A DNA stretch of 64,000 nucleotides from positions 173,188-237,187 of the forward strand of contig JAKZAN010000049.1 of NCBI GenBank assembly GCA_023053545.1, read 5' to 3'. Below are positions 9,834 to 21,311 of the stretch, one piece after another (position 1 is the stretch's first letter; each line of letters starts with the position of its first letter). The notes below the pieces were generated by a model. That model did not search any database and was not told the DNA's origin. It saw only the letters and a program-made list of their open reading frames with translations. This DNA is from Lepidurus packardi. Lineage: Eukaryota > Arthropoda > Branchiopoda > Notostraca > Triopsidae. Made by a program: the position numbers and the translations under genes.

Positions 9834-12800
9834 TTATTCATCATCTTCATTACAATATCCGTAAGCGTGACTGGTAACAAGATCTGGGAGCCAGAAACGT
9901 TTATCATCAAGAGCAGACAATGACAATTTACGAGTTTGATAAGTATAAATTTGATGGTTGAATGAGCGGAGAGTGGTATTGGTAGTATATACCTCGCAGC
10001 GCTCACCATACAACACTTGACGGTAAAGGTCTAACGATAATTCACGACGGGTGGCTTCTCGGGTAGTGCCCTTGGCCTTTCGTTGTTCTTCACCCGTGTC
10101 AAAACGTATACAATAGAGTTTGGGTCGTAAAGCTACAATTTCCACAATACGGTTTTGTCCAGCCTCGTTCTTAAACATGCCTAGACGTTTATCGTTGTCA
10201 GAATAGTAATATGGACTGGATGGATGTTGGTTGGAGGTATCAAAGTGGGTGGTTAGACGATGACGCAACTCTTCCCAGAATCCGGTAGGGCTTTCCACAC
10301 TGTAGCAAAAACTGTCGGTATCGGTAAAAACCAAGCGGCAGCGCGAACCAAAATGTGGGCGAATAATGTTGTAGTGGAAATCGTACATATGCATTTTGGC
10401 TAATTCCAATATTGCAAAACCTACAAGGATTGGTTTGTTATAAAAAACGTCGGTTTTTCTCATCTGGATGAGTGCTAAATCATTCGAAATGCGTCGTGCA
10501 TGGCTGAAGGCTGGACTGGCTGTTAAACTCACAAGAGTTTTCTCATTGTTTATTACATAGATGTTGACTCGGTTGTCTACGTTTTCTACAGTTTTACCTG
10601 AAATGTTAACCGAAGGTTAGTCAAAAGTATGAGTTTAAGTTAGAATGATTTTACCAAAGATGGAATTATTCATCAGTTTGAACGATTCACGATCGGCATC
10701 GTTGGTGGCGGCAGCTCGCAAAGCGGTGTTGCATTCGATGTAGGGCTGAAACAGCGTTGTCTGACGAAATCTGATACTGCCATGTATTCGGGTCACTAAC
10801 AATCCGTGACTTAAAGCCAGTTGCAACATTCTGTAATGAATCAGATATTTTTCTTTAGCGTTTAAGGTGACACATAGTTTTTCAACCCGAGAGGGAAATG
10901 TTTTCCCATCTTTCAGATATTGCTCTTGGATTGCGGGGCTTAGCATATCCCATGTTATTTGTTCTTTGCGGGGGAGAAAGGGAAAATCGTCGTGTTCTTC
11001 GTGTAAATGGGCAGGATATTCCATGTCGACTAGTAGAGCATAACCATAGAGCGAATCTGGGGTTAACGAGAGGATTTCGTTCAAACTGGGGCATTCTTTG
11101 GTTGATAACCAGCAAATTCCATCGGTGGGTAAAGCTTGAACCATCGCCCATCCATACAAGTTGTTAGCATCGATATATTCGATGGAGCTATTAGGGCGTG
11201 TAGGATCATAATGTGGCAAGTCTGGTAAATTGGCTACAGCATGACGTTGGGACACCATGGTTAGCCCCCCTCGCACGTTTTGTTTAACCATACTATGCAT
11301 GGTTACATCGGTCATAAGTTCCATCGTCACCCCCGTTGTGTACAAACAGGCGTTCCAGCTAAAATGCGAAATGCTGTAAAAATGGGCTACATCCAAACCC
11401 GAATGGTGATAGGTTGTTTGACGTAAGGTGGAAAAGCAGTCGGCTAGAATGCGGACATCGCACTCTAAATACAAGTTGTGATAGTCGCGTAATGTGCGAC
11501 ATTGGAAAGTATCCCAGACGTTTTGTGCATGAATGTAATCCTCATCTGAAACTGAGCAACCAGTTAGGGTGGAGAAAAAGGCCAGTTGGGATGGTAAATG
11601 TGGTAAATCAAGAGCTGTCAGACTAGTCATGAACTCGTAGGGAAATATCCCTTTGCGCGCTAAGAGTTTGAGTTTCTCTTGATCACCCGCTACTGCAGCC
11701 GCACGGTTCAAACATTGAAAGGAGTGGAGCCCCTTTTTCAAGAGAACTTGAGCCCAACGTTCCAAACTAGTGTTCATAAATTCAAGACTGTCCAGAAAGC
11801 GAACGTTATCAACTTTAAAAGTCAAGAACTTTTCCATGGATTTGGGGATAATGTCAATGTCTTGCCCGTAATGCTCCAATGCTTGACAGATGAAATGTCC
11901 ATCGTAATTCCTAGAAACAACAGATTATTTGGATTTGGTTTATCGGTTTTCACAGATACTTACTGTAAATTGTGGAAGTAGACAGGTAATTCGTAGTTTT
12001 CCAATTTACAATGGAGATTACAACCTCGGTGAGCAATACCCCGGAAAGAACCGTCAAAATGATCATGATCTATCATGCGTTCGGATAAATCTTGAGGTAA
12101 GGGTTTCTTGCAGTGTACGCATATAGTAGCTGTATGTCGGGCTCTTATTGCCATTGACACATCTTTTTCATTGAGGGGAAAATTTGTTGAGCGCACCACT
12201 TGTTCAAGATTTACTGCTGTTTCTAAGATGTTTTGTAGGAAAATCTGACCTGCATTAGGGCCAACATAGCGCTGGTATGTCACTTCGCTCCCCTGCAGGT
12301 CGAGCACCAAATAACAAAAAGATAGAGCTTCGTGACGATGAAGCTTTTGATTGACGGGAGAGTGTTCTTCATCAGTTGGATCATAAGAAACTAAAAGAGA
12401 TTCAAAATCGGCAAAAGCTATGTAAGGGGCACGTTGTGCTGCATTAAAACATCGCATTTGAACAAAATCGTCCTTCCCAGGAGTGGGGAGTCGAACTGCT
12501 TTTTGTTTGTTTTCCAAACAGTACATTTTATGAGCATCTAGGGACCGGGAACTTTTAAACGCGTTTAGACATTTGAGACAATAATGATCCTTATGTAGTT
12601 GATCTTTACCCAACAAACGATTTGGTGAAAGAATAGGCCAGAAATGTCCTTGTCCCGGACCGGTGCATGTATACAAAAGATTAACCGGTTCTTGGCAGAG
12701 GGTGGTGTTGGGTTTGAAAAAGGTTTTCCCAGAAATACGAAAAGGATAAATATTTCGAGGGGTGGCAACAAGAGTTGGTGGGAGTTTAGAGCGTTTAGGA

Positions 12801-13897
12801 TTTTCTGCTTCTTCATCACTCTCGTCAAAACATCCAAACGGTAAAGTATCAAAAGCTAAGATATTAATAGCGATTGAATGAACTTCTTCAAAAGCAGTTA
12901 TGTCTTGAATTTTAACAGGATAGGTTAGCACTTGTGGATTAATGGTCGGTAATCTGTCGGGATAACGGGCGAAGAGAGCGTCTAAGCTTTTAGCACTATG
13001 ATTCTGTATAAAAAACGGGGAATTTGAATCGGTTGCATGTTGGCGAGCTAGCACTGCTTTGACAGCATAGACAAAACATTGATTGTCGCAACGTGCGATA
13101 TTAACAACAGCTTTGCGTTTAGCGATGTTGGTAGGTAACCGTATCTGGTGAGAATCGTTACCACTACCCGCCATAGGAACAAACGTGGTCACTGAAGCTC
13201 GAAGCTCACTAATGTACTCCATCCGCCAACCAGAACCAGCTTGATTCTGACGATTGTGGATCACGTTGGCAATATGATCAAATGCATTTTGCATAACTTG
13301 ATTTAAATCTGAAGTTGGGAGCACGATAACATACACACTGTGGAAAAAACGGGGGTAGCGTTCGCTGCGATTGATTTCAGGAGTGTTTATGATTTTACTC
13401 ATAACGCTATGAACTACAAATTTGATTTTCACAGACAAACTCTTTCGTAGTTGAGCTTTCAATAATCCGAGAATTTGTGAACTATACTCGCTCATCAATT
13501 GTTCGGCTGTTACAATCGGGTAACGCTCAGGTCCAACAATCAATCGATATTCCCGCAAATGTCCAGCTAGTGTACTATTCAATTCAAAAAATTCATTGTG
13601 GTTAGAATCAATCAATTGCGGTGGTGGTATATTGGGTGTGAGAGGTTCTGCAACACTTGTTGGAGGGGGTGGTGAAAGGGCGATCGTTGGCAGAGGATTT
13701 AAAATTTGACGACGACGTTTCAAACGTCGTTGTCGACGCTTGATGCCGCGATTGAGAGTTCGAGTACGGATTGATGGGTGTGGAGCGGGGAATTCTTCGC
13801 CAGCGCCTGCTTGTGACTCGTCATCCTCATCAACATCAATACCCAATTCACGAATCAAATCGCCTAAGATTGGACTATATTCAGAATTCATTGTCAA
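9834..13897 (-). CDS. Polinton protein-primed DNA polymerase B, two introns
   Basis: Three minus-strand exons, 13897-11964, 11910-10655 and 10597-9834, join in frame (3954 nt, 1317 aa). Intron 1 is 53 bp (GTAAGT...CTAG), intron 2 57 bp (GTAAAA...TTTCAG). The N-terminal extension contains GSGWRMEYI and NIARCDNQCFVYAV blocks and a Cys/His finger (HYCLKCLNAF to HKMYC). Then come the exonuclease motif FADFES (about residue 495), an HNH-like DHDHFDGSFRGIAHRGCNL, motif A DANNLYGW (about 890), motif B KLMNNSIFGK and motif C FTDTDS (about 1155). This is the replicase, using a terminal protein as primer. It is fully open once spliced. Spliceosomal introns are unusual in this virus-like gene and show adaptation to nuclear expression. 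Confidence 0.9.
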
Positions 13898-13987
13898 ACG
13901 CTGTCTCGAGAGCTACTGAGCACGATATTCATGGCGTGTTAGTGCTTAAAGACTCGGAACTAGAAGAGGAGGAACTCATTTGTTAGT
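13898..13987. promoter_or_regulatory. Divergent intergenic region between PolB and ATPase
   Basis: Only 90 bp separate the polymerase start (minus) from the ATPase start (plus), so both divergent promoters must lie here or within the coding regions. No clear TATA box is visible. Inferred from layout alone. Confidence 0.35.
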
Positions 13988-14080
13988 ATGGAGGCGTTGT
14001 TTAGACATCCAGTGCGTATCCTCATTGCAGGTCCTTCACAATCGGGTAAAAGCGAGGTGGTAGCCCAGCTGCTTGCGCAA
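13988..14080 (+). pseudogene. Polinton packaging ATPase, N-terminal 31 codons only
   Basis: Starts at ATG 13988, divergent from the polymerase. The short frame contains a Walker A loop, GPSQSGKS (about residues 15-22), preceded by a beta strand (VRILIA), as in the FtsK/HerA-type genome-packaging ATPases of Polintons and adeno-like viruses. Coding stops matching at 14080, where the terminal sequence AAGCTGGGGCATGATG of the following transposon begins. Walker B and the rest of the gene are not found on the other side of the block. The gene is destroyed, so this Polinton copy could not package DNA unaided. Confidence 0.75.
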
Positions 14081-16159
14081 AAGCTGGGGCATGATGTTCG
14101 CGGTCACCGGGGGTAAGAGAAGGAAAAAAGGGGGAAGAGGGGGAAGACTATGCAAACAAATAAAGAAATATATCGCGGCCATACGAATTAGCCGCCGCGC
14201 GACTCCAGCCATCTTTTAAGAAGAAGACAGCACCCGTCGGGGAGTCATCCCTGTCTCGTACGCTGCCTGCATGAGTGCCACCCGACGTTGCCCGGCCTCA
14301 CCGTAATAGTGGGCCATTTAAAAAGTCTACCCGACTCGAAACCTGTGCATTGAACTGACGCCGTTTAGAGCTGGCTTCCCCTTCCCCCACCCCACAACTA
14401 CGGTCAGCTCGTGCAGAATAGCTGACGAGTTCTGTTAATGAAGCGAACATAGAAAGTTTCCTACCTGTAAAAAACCCGGCGTGGAAGTTTACACAATCCA
14501 ATGACGAGAAAACACGGAGAAAATAAAAAAGGAAAGTGAAAGGAAAGGAGAAGCTACCGTTCAAAGCTCCCAATCAACTGCAAGAGAACCAAAAATATTG
14601 CGACTCTTAAAATATATCCAATACTATAGTCAAGGTCCCGTAGTAGATGCCACTTATTGCGATCCCTGGTTGTTGGAATCAGCGGGTTTATGGAATTAAG
14701 TTTTAAAGGACTGATTCAAACCGAGTTGAGAACCCTCCCTAAGCGTAGGAGTAGGCTTCAGCAGTGTTGGTTATGCTTTAGACGTGTGGTTATATAAAAA
14801 TTGCGGAAATAACAGAAAAAGAACAAGAAAATAAGCGTTGATAGAAATGTAACAGAACAGGTATGGCTCGCATTGAAACGACAGGTTGAATTTAAAAGAT
14901 TTGCAACGAAGGAAAGCGGCTGTTAATTTAAGAATTCCTCAATCATCTCTATCAAAATTGTTGAAAAATCGTTGCAAAATAAAGAATATGGTCATTTGGT
15001 ATAGACAAGAAAATGTAATTTCGTTCTTAATATCGTTATTTTTATTTTTCTTATTTACATCATAAAACAACCTACGCACATGTACTGTACACATGTACAC
15101 ATTTCCGATTTTCGGTTATTAGAATCTCCGCTTAATCGAAGTAATATTCAGTTGACAAACGTGATCACAAAAGGGACATCTACTCTGATGAAAATGGTAT
15201 CAAAAACACCTGCACTCAAATGGATCAACTATATTTTTCACTTATTTTTACGCTTACGAATGTTGTTGACAAAGGAGACTTGGCTTCATTAAACCATGCA
15301 GGAAACACGTCTTTAAAGTCCAGAAAAATGGCACCCTATTTAGAAAAATTATGAGTTGTGCTCTTACCATTAAAAAATAGAAATGAAAAAACTCACATTG
15401 ATAAAATCAAATTCTTGATCACTTGATCAATCGGTACCAGCGTCCAGAATTCCGAAATGGGAAGCAGACTAGTATTGCATTTCCTGAATTTAAAATTAGT
15501 ATTTTTTTTTTACTCGATATTGAGCTTATTTTTAACTGACGTGTGTCGTTTAATGAAGCCGGCCACCTTGATCAATAATCCATAATCAATTAGTGTCCGG
15601 GGATACAAATAATAAAAAAACGGGAGGAAGATAGTACCAGCATCCCTGTGCTTAAATGAAATTATGAAATTGCTTTATTATGAGCAATCTCTAACTTATA
15701 GCGTTGACTGGATAAATGAACCCCTCAACATGGAATTCTTTTTATTTAATTTGGCTTTCGTTAACTTACGCGTGTTCTTTGGTAAAGCAGGATTGGTATA
15801 CCACAGTATGCGAAAATCAAAATAGAGATGCAAAGGATCGACCAGAATTATTCTTAAAAAATAAAGGAAAGAAAAGGGAGTTAGTCTATCGAGCTTATAA
15901 ATAAACGGGCAAGTGCGTAAGAAGCACGCATGGGAGCGCCAGCTCGGCAAGGTCGGTTGAGCGGGTTGAAGGCGTCCGGAGTCGAGGAGAGGGGAGAGGC
16001 ACCAATGGTAATGACGACGCGGTTCAGTCCACTGCCGCTAGATGGCGGGAGGTCCGAATGTTCCAAATGGTGTTCCAAATGGTTCCAAATGCTGTTCCAA
16101 ATGGTGTCCAAATGTTCCAAATGTTTCAAATGTTCCAAATGTTCCAAATGGACCGAGGC
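14081..16159 (-). mobile_element. Inverted, gene-less copy of the array transposon
   Basis: 14081-15556 is the reverse complement of the 3' non-coding part of each array unit (compare 19562-20774), and 15906-16159 is the reverse complement of the unit 5' end. Between them, where the units have their gene, lies an unrelated 350-bp segment (15560-15905). The copy therefore has both ends but no coding region, as expected of a non-autonomous derivative. Its outer end replaces the rest of the Polinton ATPase. The same end-plus-350-bp arrangement recurs at 54786-55306, so this derivative is itself a repeat family. Confidence 0.8.
14685..14968 (+). other. 284-bp segment absent from the array units; HTH-like relic
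   Basis: Relative to the corresponding part of the units (near 20155), this copy has about 284 extra bases. One plus-strand frame near 14899-14975 reads RRKAAVNLRIPQSSLSKLLK, which resembles the psq/CENP-B-type helix-turn-helix at the N-terminus of pogo/Tigger transposases. It is short, has stops upstream, and its last residues run into shared sequence, so it could be chance. Confidence 0.3.
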
Positions 16160-16454
16160 GTATGGGGGCAAAAGAGCGCGCGTTGCCTATGTCGATTGTA
16201 TGCTGAACCAATTGGAACATTTGGAACATTTGAAACATTTGGAACATTTGGACACCATTTGGAACACCATTTGGAACCATTTGGAACACCATTTGGAACA
16301 TTCGGACCTCCCGCCATCTAGCGGCAGTGGACTGAACCGCGTCCTCATTTAACATTGGTGCCTCTACCCTCTACTTGACTCCGGACGCCTTCAACCCGCT
16401 CAACCGACCTTGCCGAGCTGGCGCTCCCACGCGGGCTTCTTACGCACTTGCCCG
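15906..16454. repeat. Head-to-head inverted repeat of transposon 5' ends
   Basis: Left arm 15906-16159 and right arm 16202-16454 are near-exact reverse complements with a 42-base centre. Both contain a cluster of the decamer-like word GTTCCAAATG and the motif CCGCTAGATGGCGG. The arms are the 5' ends of the inverted copy and of array unit 1. Spurious Met-Phe-Gln-rich frames arise from the decamer cluster and are not genes. Confidence 0.9.
16311..16324 (-). promoter_or_regulatory. CTCF-like motif in the unit 5' end
   Basis: CCGCTAGATGGCGG (read on the minus strand here) fits the CTCF core consensus CCDSYAGRKGGCR. The same site lies at 16035-16048 (+), 20907-20920, 25479-25492, 30051-30064 (all -) and 34493-34506 (+), so the block has outward- and inward-facing copies. 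A motif match alone does not show binding; many arthropod repeats carry similar words. Confidence 0.35.
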
Positions 16455-16715
16455 GCTTTCCGATGCGGGACGTCCGAAAGCGACGAAATGAAGCGCGGGA
16501 GAGCGGATTTTTGGCCCAATCGCGGCAATCAGCTCCAGAGTTGGGAAAACGTGCAATGAGCACCCCCTTTTCATGCCAGGTATGCAAACATGTTGGACTG
16601 TGGGAGAATGCATGCCCGTTCGTTTGAAATAAACGCAAACTTGTGAGAAAGCACGCCTTTGTCAACTTTCTCTGGAGCAGTAGGCTCCCGTTTCCGAGGC
16701 GTCCTTGGGAATTAA

Positions 16716-19440
16716 TTGATTCACACTCTTTTTTCATCTTGGCTGTTAAATTCTGTCGGTCGAATCTTTATCACGAATTGGAGGAATCCACCCCCGACAC
16801 CTGTTCCAGGGCCCAGCACAGCGCCGCCCAAGCCTGACGCGTATTTTCTTCGTCGGCTTTTCCTGTGGATGCCCAGAAGAATGTGGGCTGTGAACTTTTC
16901 GTGTACCAACTGCGGAGTCGGCAGGAAGCTCACGTCCAAGGGGCTGTACCCCCGGGTACGTGCTGTCCTTGATTTCAAGGACAGCTACTACCTAGCTTGC
17001 GAGTACATGGAATGCCCCAATTGCAAAGGTACCTTCATTGCGTACGATCAACGCATACTCGCGCAGCTACCTGACGGACTTGCAGCTCGCTTCCCCGTCA
17101 TCCTGACCTACAGGTACGCATGCGACATTGGCATCATTGCGATGGCCAGGTCTCGCACGCTGGGGAATAGCCCTGCCGCCCTGCAGAATGATCTTCAGGA
17201 ACTACATTCCGAGATGTGGCTGCGCAAGACGACGGCCTATTTGAGTGACTGCCGGCGTCACTCAAATAGCGTAATCGGCTTATTGCAGCCAAAGGAGTGC
17301 TTCCAGCAACCCCCTCCTTTCAGCGCCCTGCCCGCTGCGAAGTGGTTCTTGGCGACGTACGTCCGCGACGTCTGGTCCCGATTGTCCACCCTTAAGGCCG
17401 CCATCACCTCGGTCTACGGTTCGATTCTGAAGATCGATTCTACCAAGAAAGTGACCCGGAAGCTCACCGGAACTGCAGCCAATACTGCCGCTTGGTGCAC
17501 CAACGTCGGCAATGAGCGGGGAGAGGTTCTCCTCTCTGTTTTGACCACGTCGGAGATCACCATGTCATTGCAGCCCATGGCTACTGGCTTGATGGAGAGG
17601 TAATGTATTGCGAGGTCTTAGGTTTAAAAGTAATTCTATTTTAACATGACTTTAAAAAAAAAAATCTCCTCCAGATACGGTCGAGCAGGAGACGCAGCCC
17701 CGATCCTTCTCTACACTGACAACGACTGCTGCACAGCAGAGGGCTCACGGTCGAAATACCAGCTTCTTTTCGACCAGTGGACGGGTCTCCAAGTTCGCCT
17801 TGACATCTGGCATTTTATGCGGCGTCTGGCCGTGGGATGTACCGGCGAGTCCCACCCTCTGTATGGTACCTTCATGACCAGATTGTCATCTGCATATTCG
17901 AATGGGATGCCACGGTTCTCGATGCCTTGCGAGCTGCCAAGACGAGGGAAATGGAGATGGAGGGGCTTTCCAATCCTTCTGTCGCGGCGGTCAACAAGGC
18001 CATCAGCAAATCCGAGATGGCACGCCATTGTCGTCGGCGTACTCGTGGTACCCAAGAGACTTGGGATCAGATCGAAGCCCTGATTCTTTCGTTGACTTTG
18101 GCAAACGGATTTGGCAACCCGATTTCCTCACCGTGCTACAGGAGCCGGAAGAGCTGGACAACACCATCCCGGGGAACCCGGTGGAAACCGAAGAACCGGA
18201 AGACGACAGGGACAGCGAGCTGACCGTCGAGGCAATGCCAGAACCAACTGAAGAAGCCTTGGATTACCGATTTATCGGTGGCTGGGACAAGGTGGATCAG
18301 TTGGCAGCGGCGTTGATCAAGACAGAAGGCCTTACTGTCACCAAAAGCCAGGCTGACAAAGTCATTCGCCTCTACGAGGCGTTGGAGGAGTACGACAAGC
18401 GGCCTCTGAAGTACCGGGCGCATCCTGCGCCACGACCCTCGGAGCCGTTTTGCTCGGTCCCAGTATAGGACTGGATACGTCGGAGTGGAAGCCATGCAGA
18501 GGTAAGCGCTGTTATGTCGTCTGGTTCTTTAAGCATGCTTTGGAATCTAAAACCCTTGCTTCGGATTTTTAGGTGCTTTATAAGCGCTGGTTTGCCTGCC
18601 CTCTCTCCTTCGAAGAGTCGTGTAGTGGAGGCCATTTGCATTCGCCTTTGCAACACATACACGGCACCAGTCCGAGGTCCTCCTTACGTGTCTCGCTGGA
18701 AGCTCATTCTGGGCAAGTACAACGAGATACGAAGTCGTGTCCTTCTAAGTGGCACCCTCTTAGAAGGTACCGGCCTGGTTTTGTATCCCATTAACGAGAC
18801 TACCTTGAGCCTGTGGTAAGTTTTCAGCTTTATTAACGCCCGGCACATGTTGAGGTTAATAATAACACATGTCTTTTAAACTCTTAGGTACCAGGATAAG
18901 TCCCGCTTTAGCGACATCAGTATGCTACTGCAGGGTATTAACCTGCCTCAACCCGCACTAACGAGTGCGACGCCGCTTTTGCCCTCGCGCCAGCTTCCTC
19001 AAACAGCACCTCGACCAGCTCACGAGCCGCTTGTTTTTGAGGAAGTAGTAGACACGGTCGGTCAGGCAAAAGTTAAACGTCGCCGTGTGACGTTGCCTCC
19101 ATTGGGGACAGAAGCTGCACCCGCAGTGGAAGACCCTGGTGAAGGCCCCTCCAGGCCAGTATCTGCGCTGCCTCCACCACCTTCGGTGTCCGCCACCCCG
19201 CCACCGATGTCAAGGACGACGGATTGGAGGCACCGAAAAAAGGCGGCTGCCGATGCTGGCAACCTTCCTCGGACGTACAAATGTCGCAAATGTGGGCAGC
19301 CCGTTAGTACCGGAGGACATTCGCAGTTTTACGGTGCACGCTATTGCCCGGTGGGGGCAGAGTTATCCCCAGCAGAATGGCTGGAAAGACAACGCGAAGA
19401 GTACGCCTGGAAACGTGCAGCGGCAGCAGAAAATCAGTAG
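16716..19440 (+). CDS. Array unit 1: DUF6729-like transposon protein, frame-broken
   Basis: Exons by eye: up to 17599, 17675-18501, 18573-18815 and 18888-19440 (GT-AG introns of 70-75 bp). The first ATG is uncertain; the conserved part begins near LFLWMPRRMW. Visible blocks: a Cys4-type module (FSCTNCG, then EYMECPNCKGTF), LKIDSTKKVTRKL and NVGNERG, LLYTDNDCC, QVRLDIWHFMRRLAVG, ESHPLYGTFM, IFEWD, then ALSPSKSRVVEAI, YPINETTLSLWY and a C-terminal finger (YKCRKCGQP, GHSQFYGARYCP, EWLERQREE). Asp residues in IDSTKK and YTDNDCC with Glu in IFEWD would suit an RNase-H-like DDE core (inference). Exon 2 changes frame near 17886 and 18443, so no full product is expected without correction. Confidence 0.7.
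17237..17269. repeat. 13-bp perfect hairpin inside the array gene
   Basis: CTATTTGAGTGAC (17237-17249) and GTCACTCAAATAG (17257-17269) flank a 7-base loop within exon 1. It is present at the same place in all four units (+4596, +9168, +13740). A codon-neutral role is unlikely to need such a stem; it may be an RNA hairpin or a trace of a palindromic insertion. Confidence 0.7.
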
Positions 19441-20724
19441 GTATGATCCACACATGTTGTAATTAAAATATTTTTAGGGCTGGCAGAGTTCCTTGTCAAA
19501 TCTGGCGGGTTTGCACTCAAGATTTTGTTTTGGCATAAAACACAACAGCTACCTTTTTTCCCATGTGGCCGGCTTCATTAAACGACACACGTCAGTTAAA
19601 AATAAGCTCAATATCGAGTAAAAAAAAATACTAATTTTAAATTCAGGAAATGCAATACTAGTCTCTTTCCCATTTCGGAATTCTGGATGCTGGTACCGAT
19701 TGATCAAGTGACCAAGGATTTGATTTTATCAACGTGAGTTTTTTCATTTCTATTTTTTCATGGTAAGAGCACAACTCATAATTTTTCTAAATAGGGTGCC
19801 ATTTTTCTGGACTTGAAAGACTTTGTTTCCTGCATGGTTTAATGAAGCCAAGTCTCCTTTGTCAACAACATTCGTAAGCTTAAAAATAAGAGTAAAAATA
19901 TAGTTTATCCATTTTAGTGCAGGTGTTTTTGATACCATTTTCATCAGAGTAGATGTCCCTTTTGTGATCACGTTTGTCAACTGAATATTACTTTGATTAA
20001 GCGGAGATTCTAATAACCGAAAATCGGAAATGTGTACAGTACATGTGCGTAGGTTGTTTTATGATGTAAAGAAGAAACACGAAAATAGTGATATTAAGAA
20101 CGAAATTACATTTTCTTGTCTATACCAAATGACCATATTCTTTATTTTGCAACGGCTGATTCTAGCAACCAGGGATCGCAATAAGTGGCATCTACTACGG
20201 GACCTTGACTATAGTATTGGATATTTTTTAAGAGTCGCAATATTTTTGGTTCTCTTGCAGTTGATTGGGAGCTTTGAACGGTAGCTTCTCCTTTCCTTTC
20301 ACTTTCCTTTTTTATTTTCTCCGTGTTTTCTCGTCATTGGATTGTGTAAACTTCCACGCCGGGTTTTTTACAGGTAGGAAACTTTCTATGTTCGCTTCAT
20401 TAACAGAACTCGTCAGCTATTCTGCACGAGCTGACCGTAGTTGTGGGGTGGGGGAAGGGGAAGCCAGCTCTAAACGGCGTCAGTTCAATGCACAGGTTTC
20501 GAGTCGGGTAGACTTTTTAAATGGCCCACTATTACGGTGAGGCCGGGCAACGTCGGGTGGCACTCATGCAGGCAGCGTACGAGACAGGGACGACTCCCCG
20601 ACGGGTGCTGTCTTCTTCTTAAAAGATGTCTGGAGTCGCGCGGCGGCTAATTCGTATGGCCGCGACATATTTCTTTATTTGTTTGCATAGTCTTCCCCCT
20701 TTTTTCCTTCTCTTACCCCCGGTG

Positions 20725-20772
20725 ACCGCGAACATCATGCCCCAGCTTACCGCGAACATCATGCCCCAGCTT
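20725..20772. repeat. 24-bp tandem duplication at the end of unit 1
   Basis: ACCGCGAACATCATGCCC plus CAGCTT occurs twice head to tail here but once at the ends of units 2-4, which explains why the first period is 4596 rather than 4572 bp. It is the outermost sequence of the 3' end, and the duplication suggests slippage or end-joining at that junction. Confidence 0.85.
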
Positions 20773-21311
20773 CGCGCGTTGCCTATGTCGATTGTATGCT
20801 GAACCAATTGGAACATTTGGAACATTTGAAACATTTGGAACATTTGGACACCATTTGGAACACCATTTGGAACCATTTGGAACACCATTTGGAACATTCG
20901 GACCTCCCGCCATCTAGCGGCAGTGGACTGAACCGCGTCCTCATTTAACATTGGTGCCTCTACCCTCTACTTGACTCCGGACGCCTTCAACCCGCTCAAC
21001 CGACCTTGCCGAGCTGGCGCTCCCACGCGGGCTTCTTACGCACTTGCCCGGCTTTCCGATGCGGGACGTCCGAAAGCGACGAAATGAAGCGCGGGAGAGC
21101 GGATTTTTGGCCCAATCGCGGCAATCAGCTCCAGAGTTGGGAAAACGTGCAATGAGCACCCCCTTTTCATGCCAGGTATGCAAACATGTTGGACTGTGGG
21201 AGAATGCATGCCCGTTCGTTTGAAATAAACGCAAACTTGTGAGAAAGCACGCCTTTGTCAACTTTCTCTGGAGCAGTAGGCTCCCGTTTCCGAGGCGTCC
21301 TTGGGAATTAA

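Larger units (their letters stand above)
3344..14080 (-). mobile_element. Maverick/Polinton transposon, truncated at the packaging ATPase
   Basis: Nine tightly packed minus-strand frames plus one divergent plus-strand start form the conserved Polinton set: protease, major capsid, basic protein, penton-like capsid, integrase, small proteins, DNA polymerase B and packaging ATPase. Several frames overlap or abut (ATGA at 7191-7194; 14-base overlap at 6325-6338; stop directly before start at 5774/5775), a virus-like economy of space. Polintons are usually 15-20 kb with long terminal inverted repeats and 6-bp target duplications. Here only about 10.7 kb remains: the right side ends abruptly at 14080 inside the ATPase, where the next transposon block begins. 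The left border is uncertain (anywhere from 2.79 to 3.8 kb). Confidence 0.9.

Noticed and set aside
10898-11167. Plus-strand open frames opposite the polymerase
   Set aside because: Antisense shadows of a conserved coding region with no own signals.
15930-16352. Frames rich in Met-Phe-Gln and Asn-Val-Pro
   Set aside because: They are translations of the GTTCCAAATG repeat cluster, present on both strands of an inverted repeat; not genes.
17711-18055. Minus-strand frames repeated in every array unit
   Set aside because: They repeat only because the units are identical; they oppose the conserved gene and show no domains.
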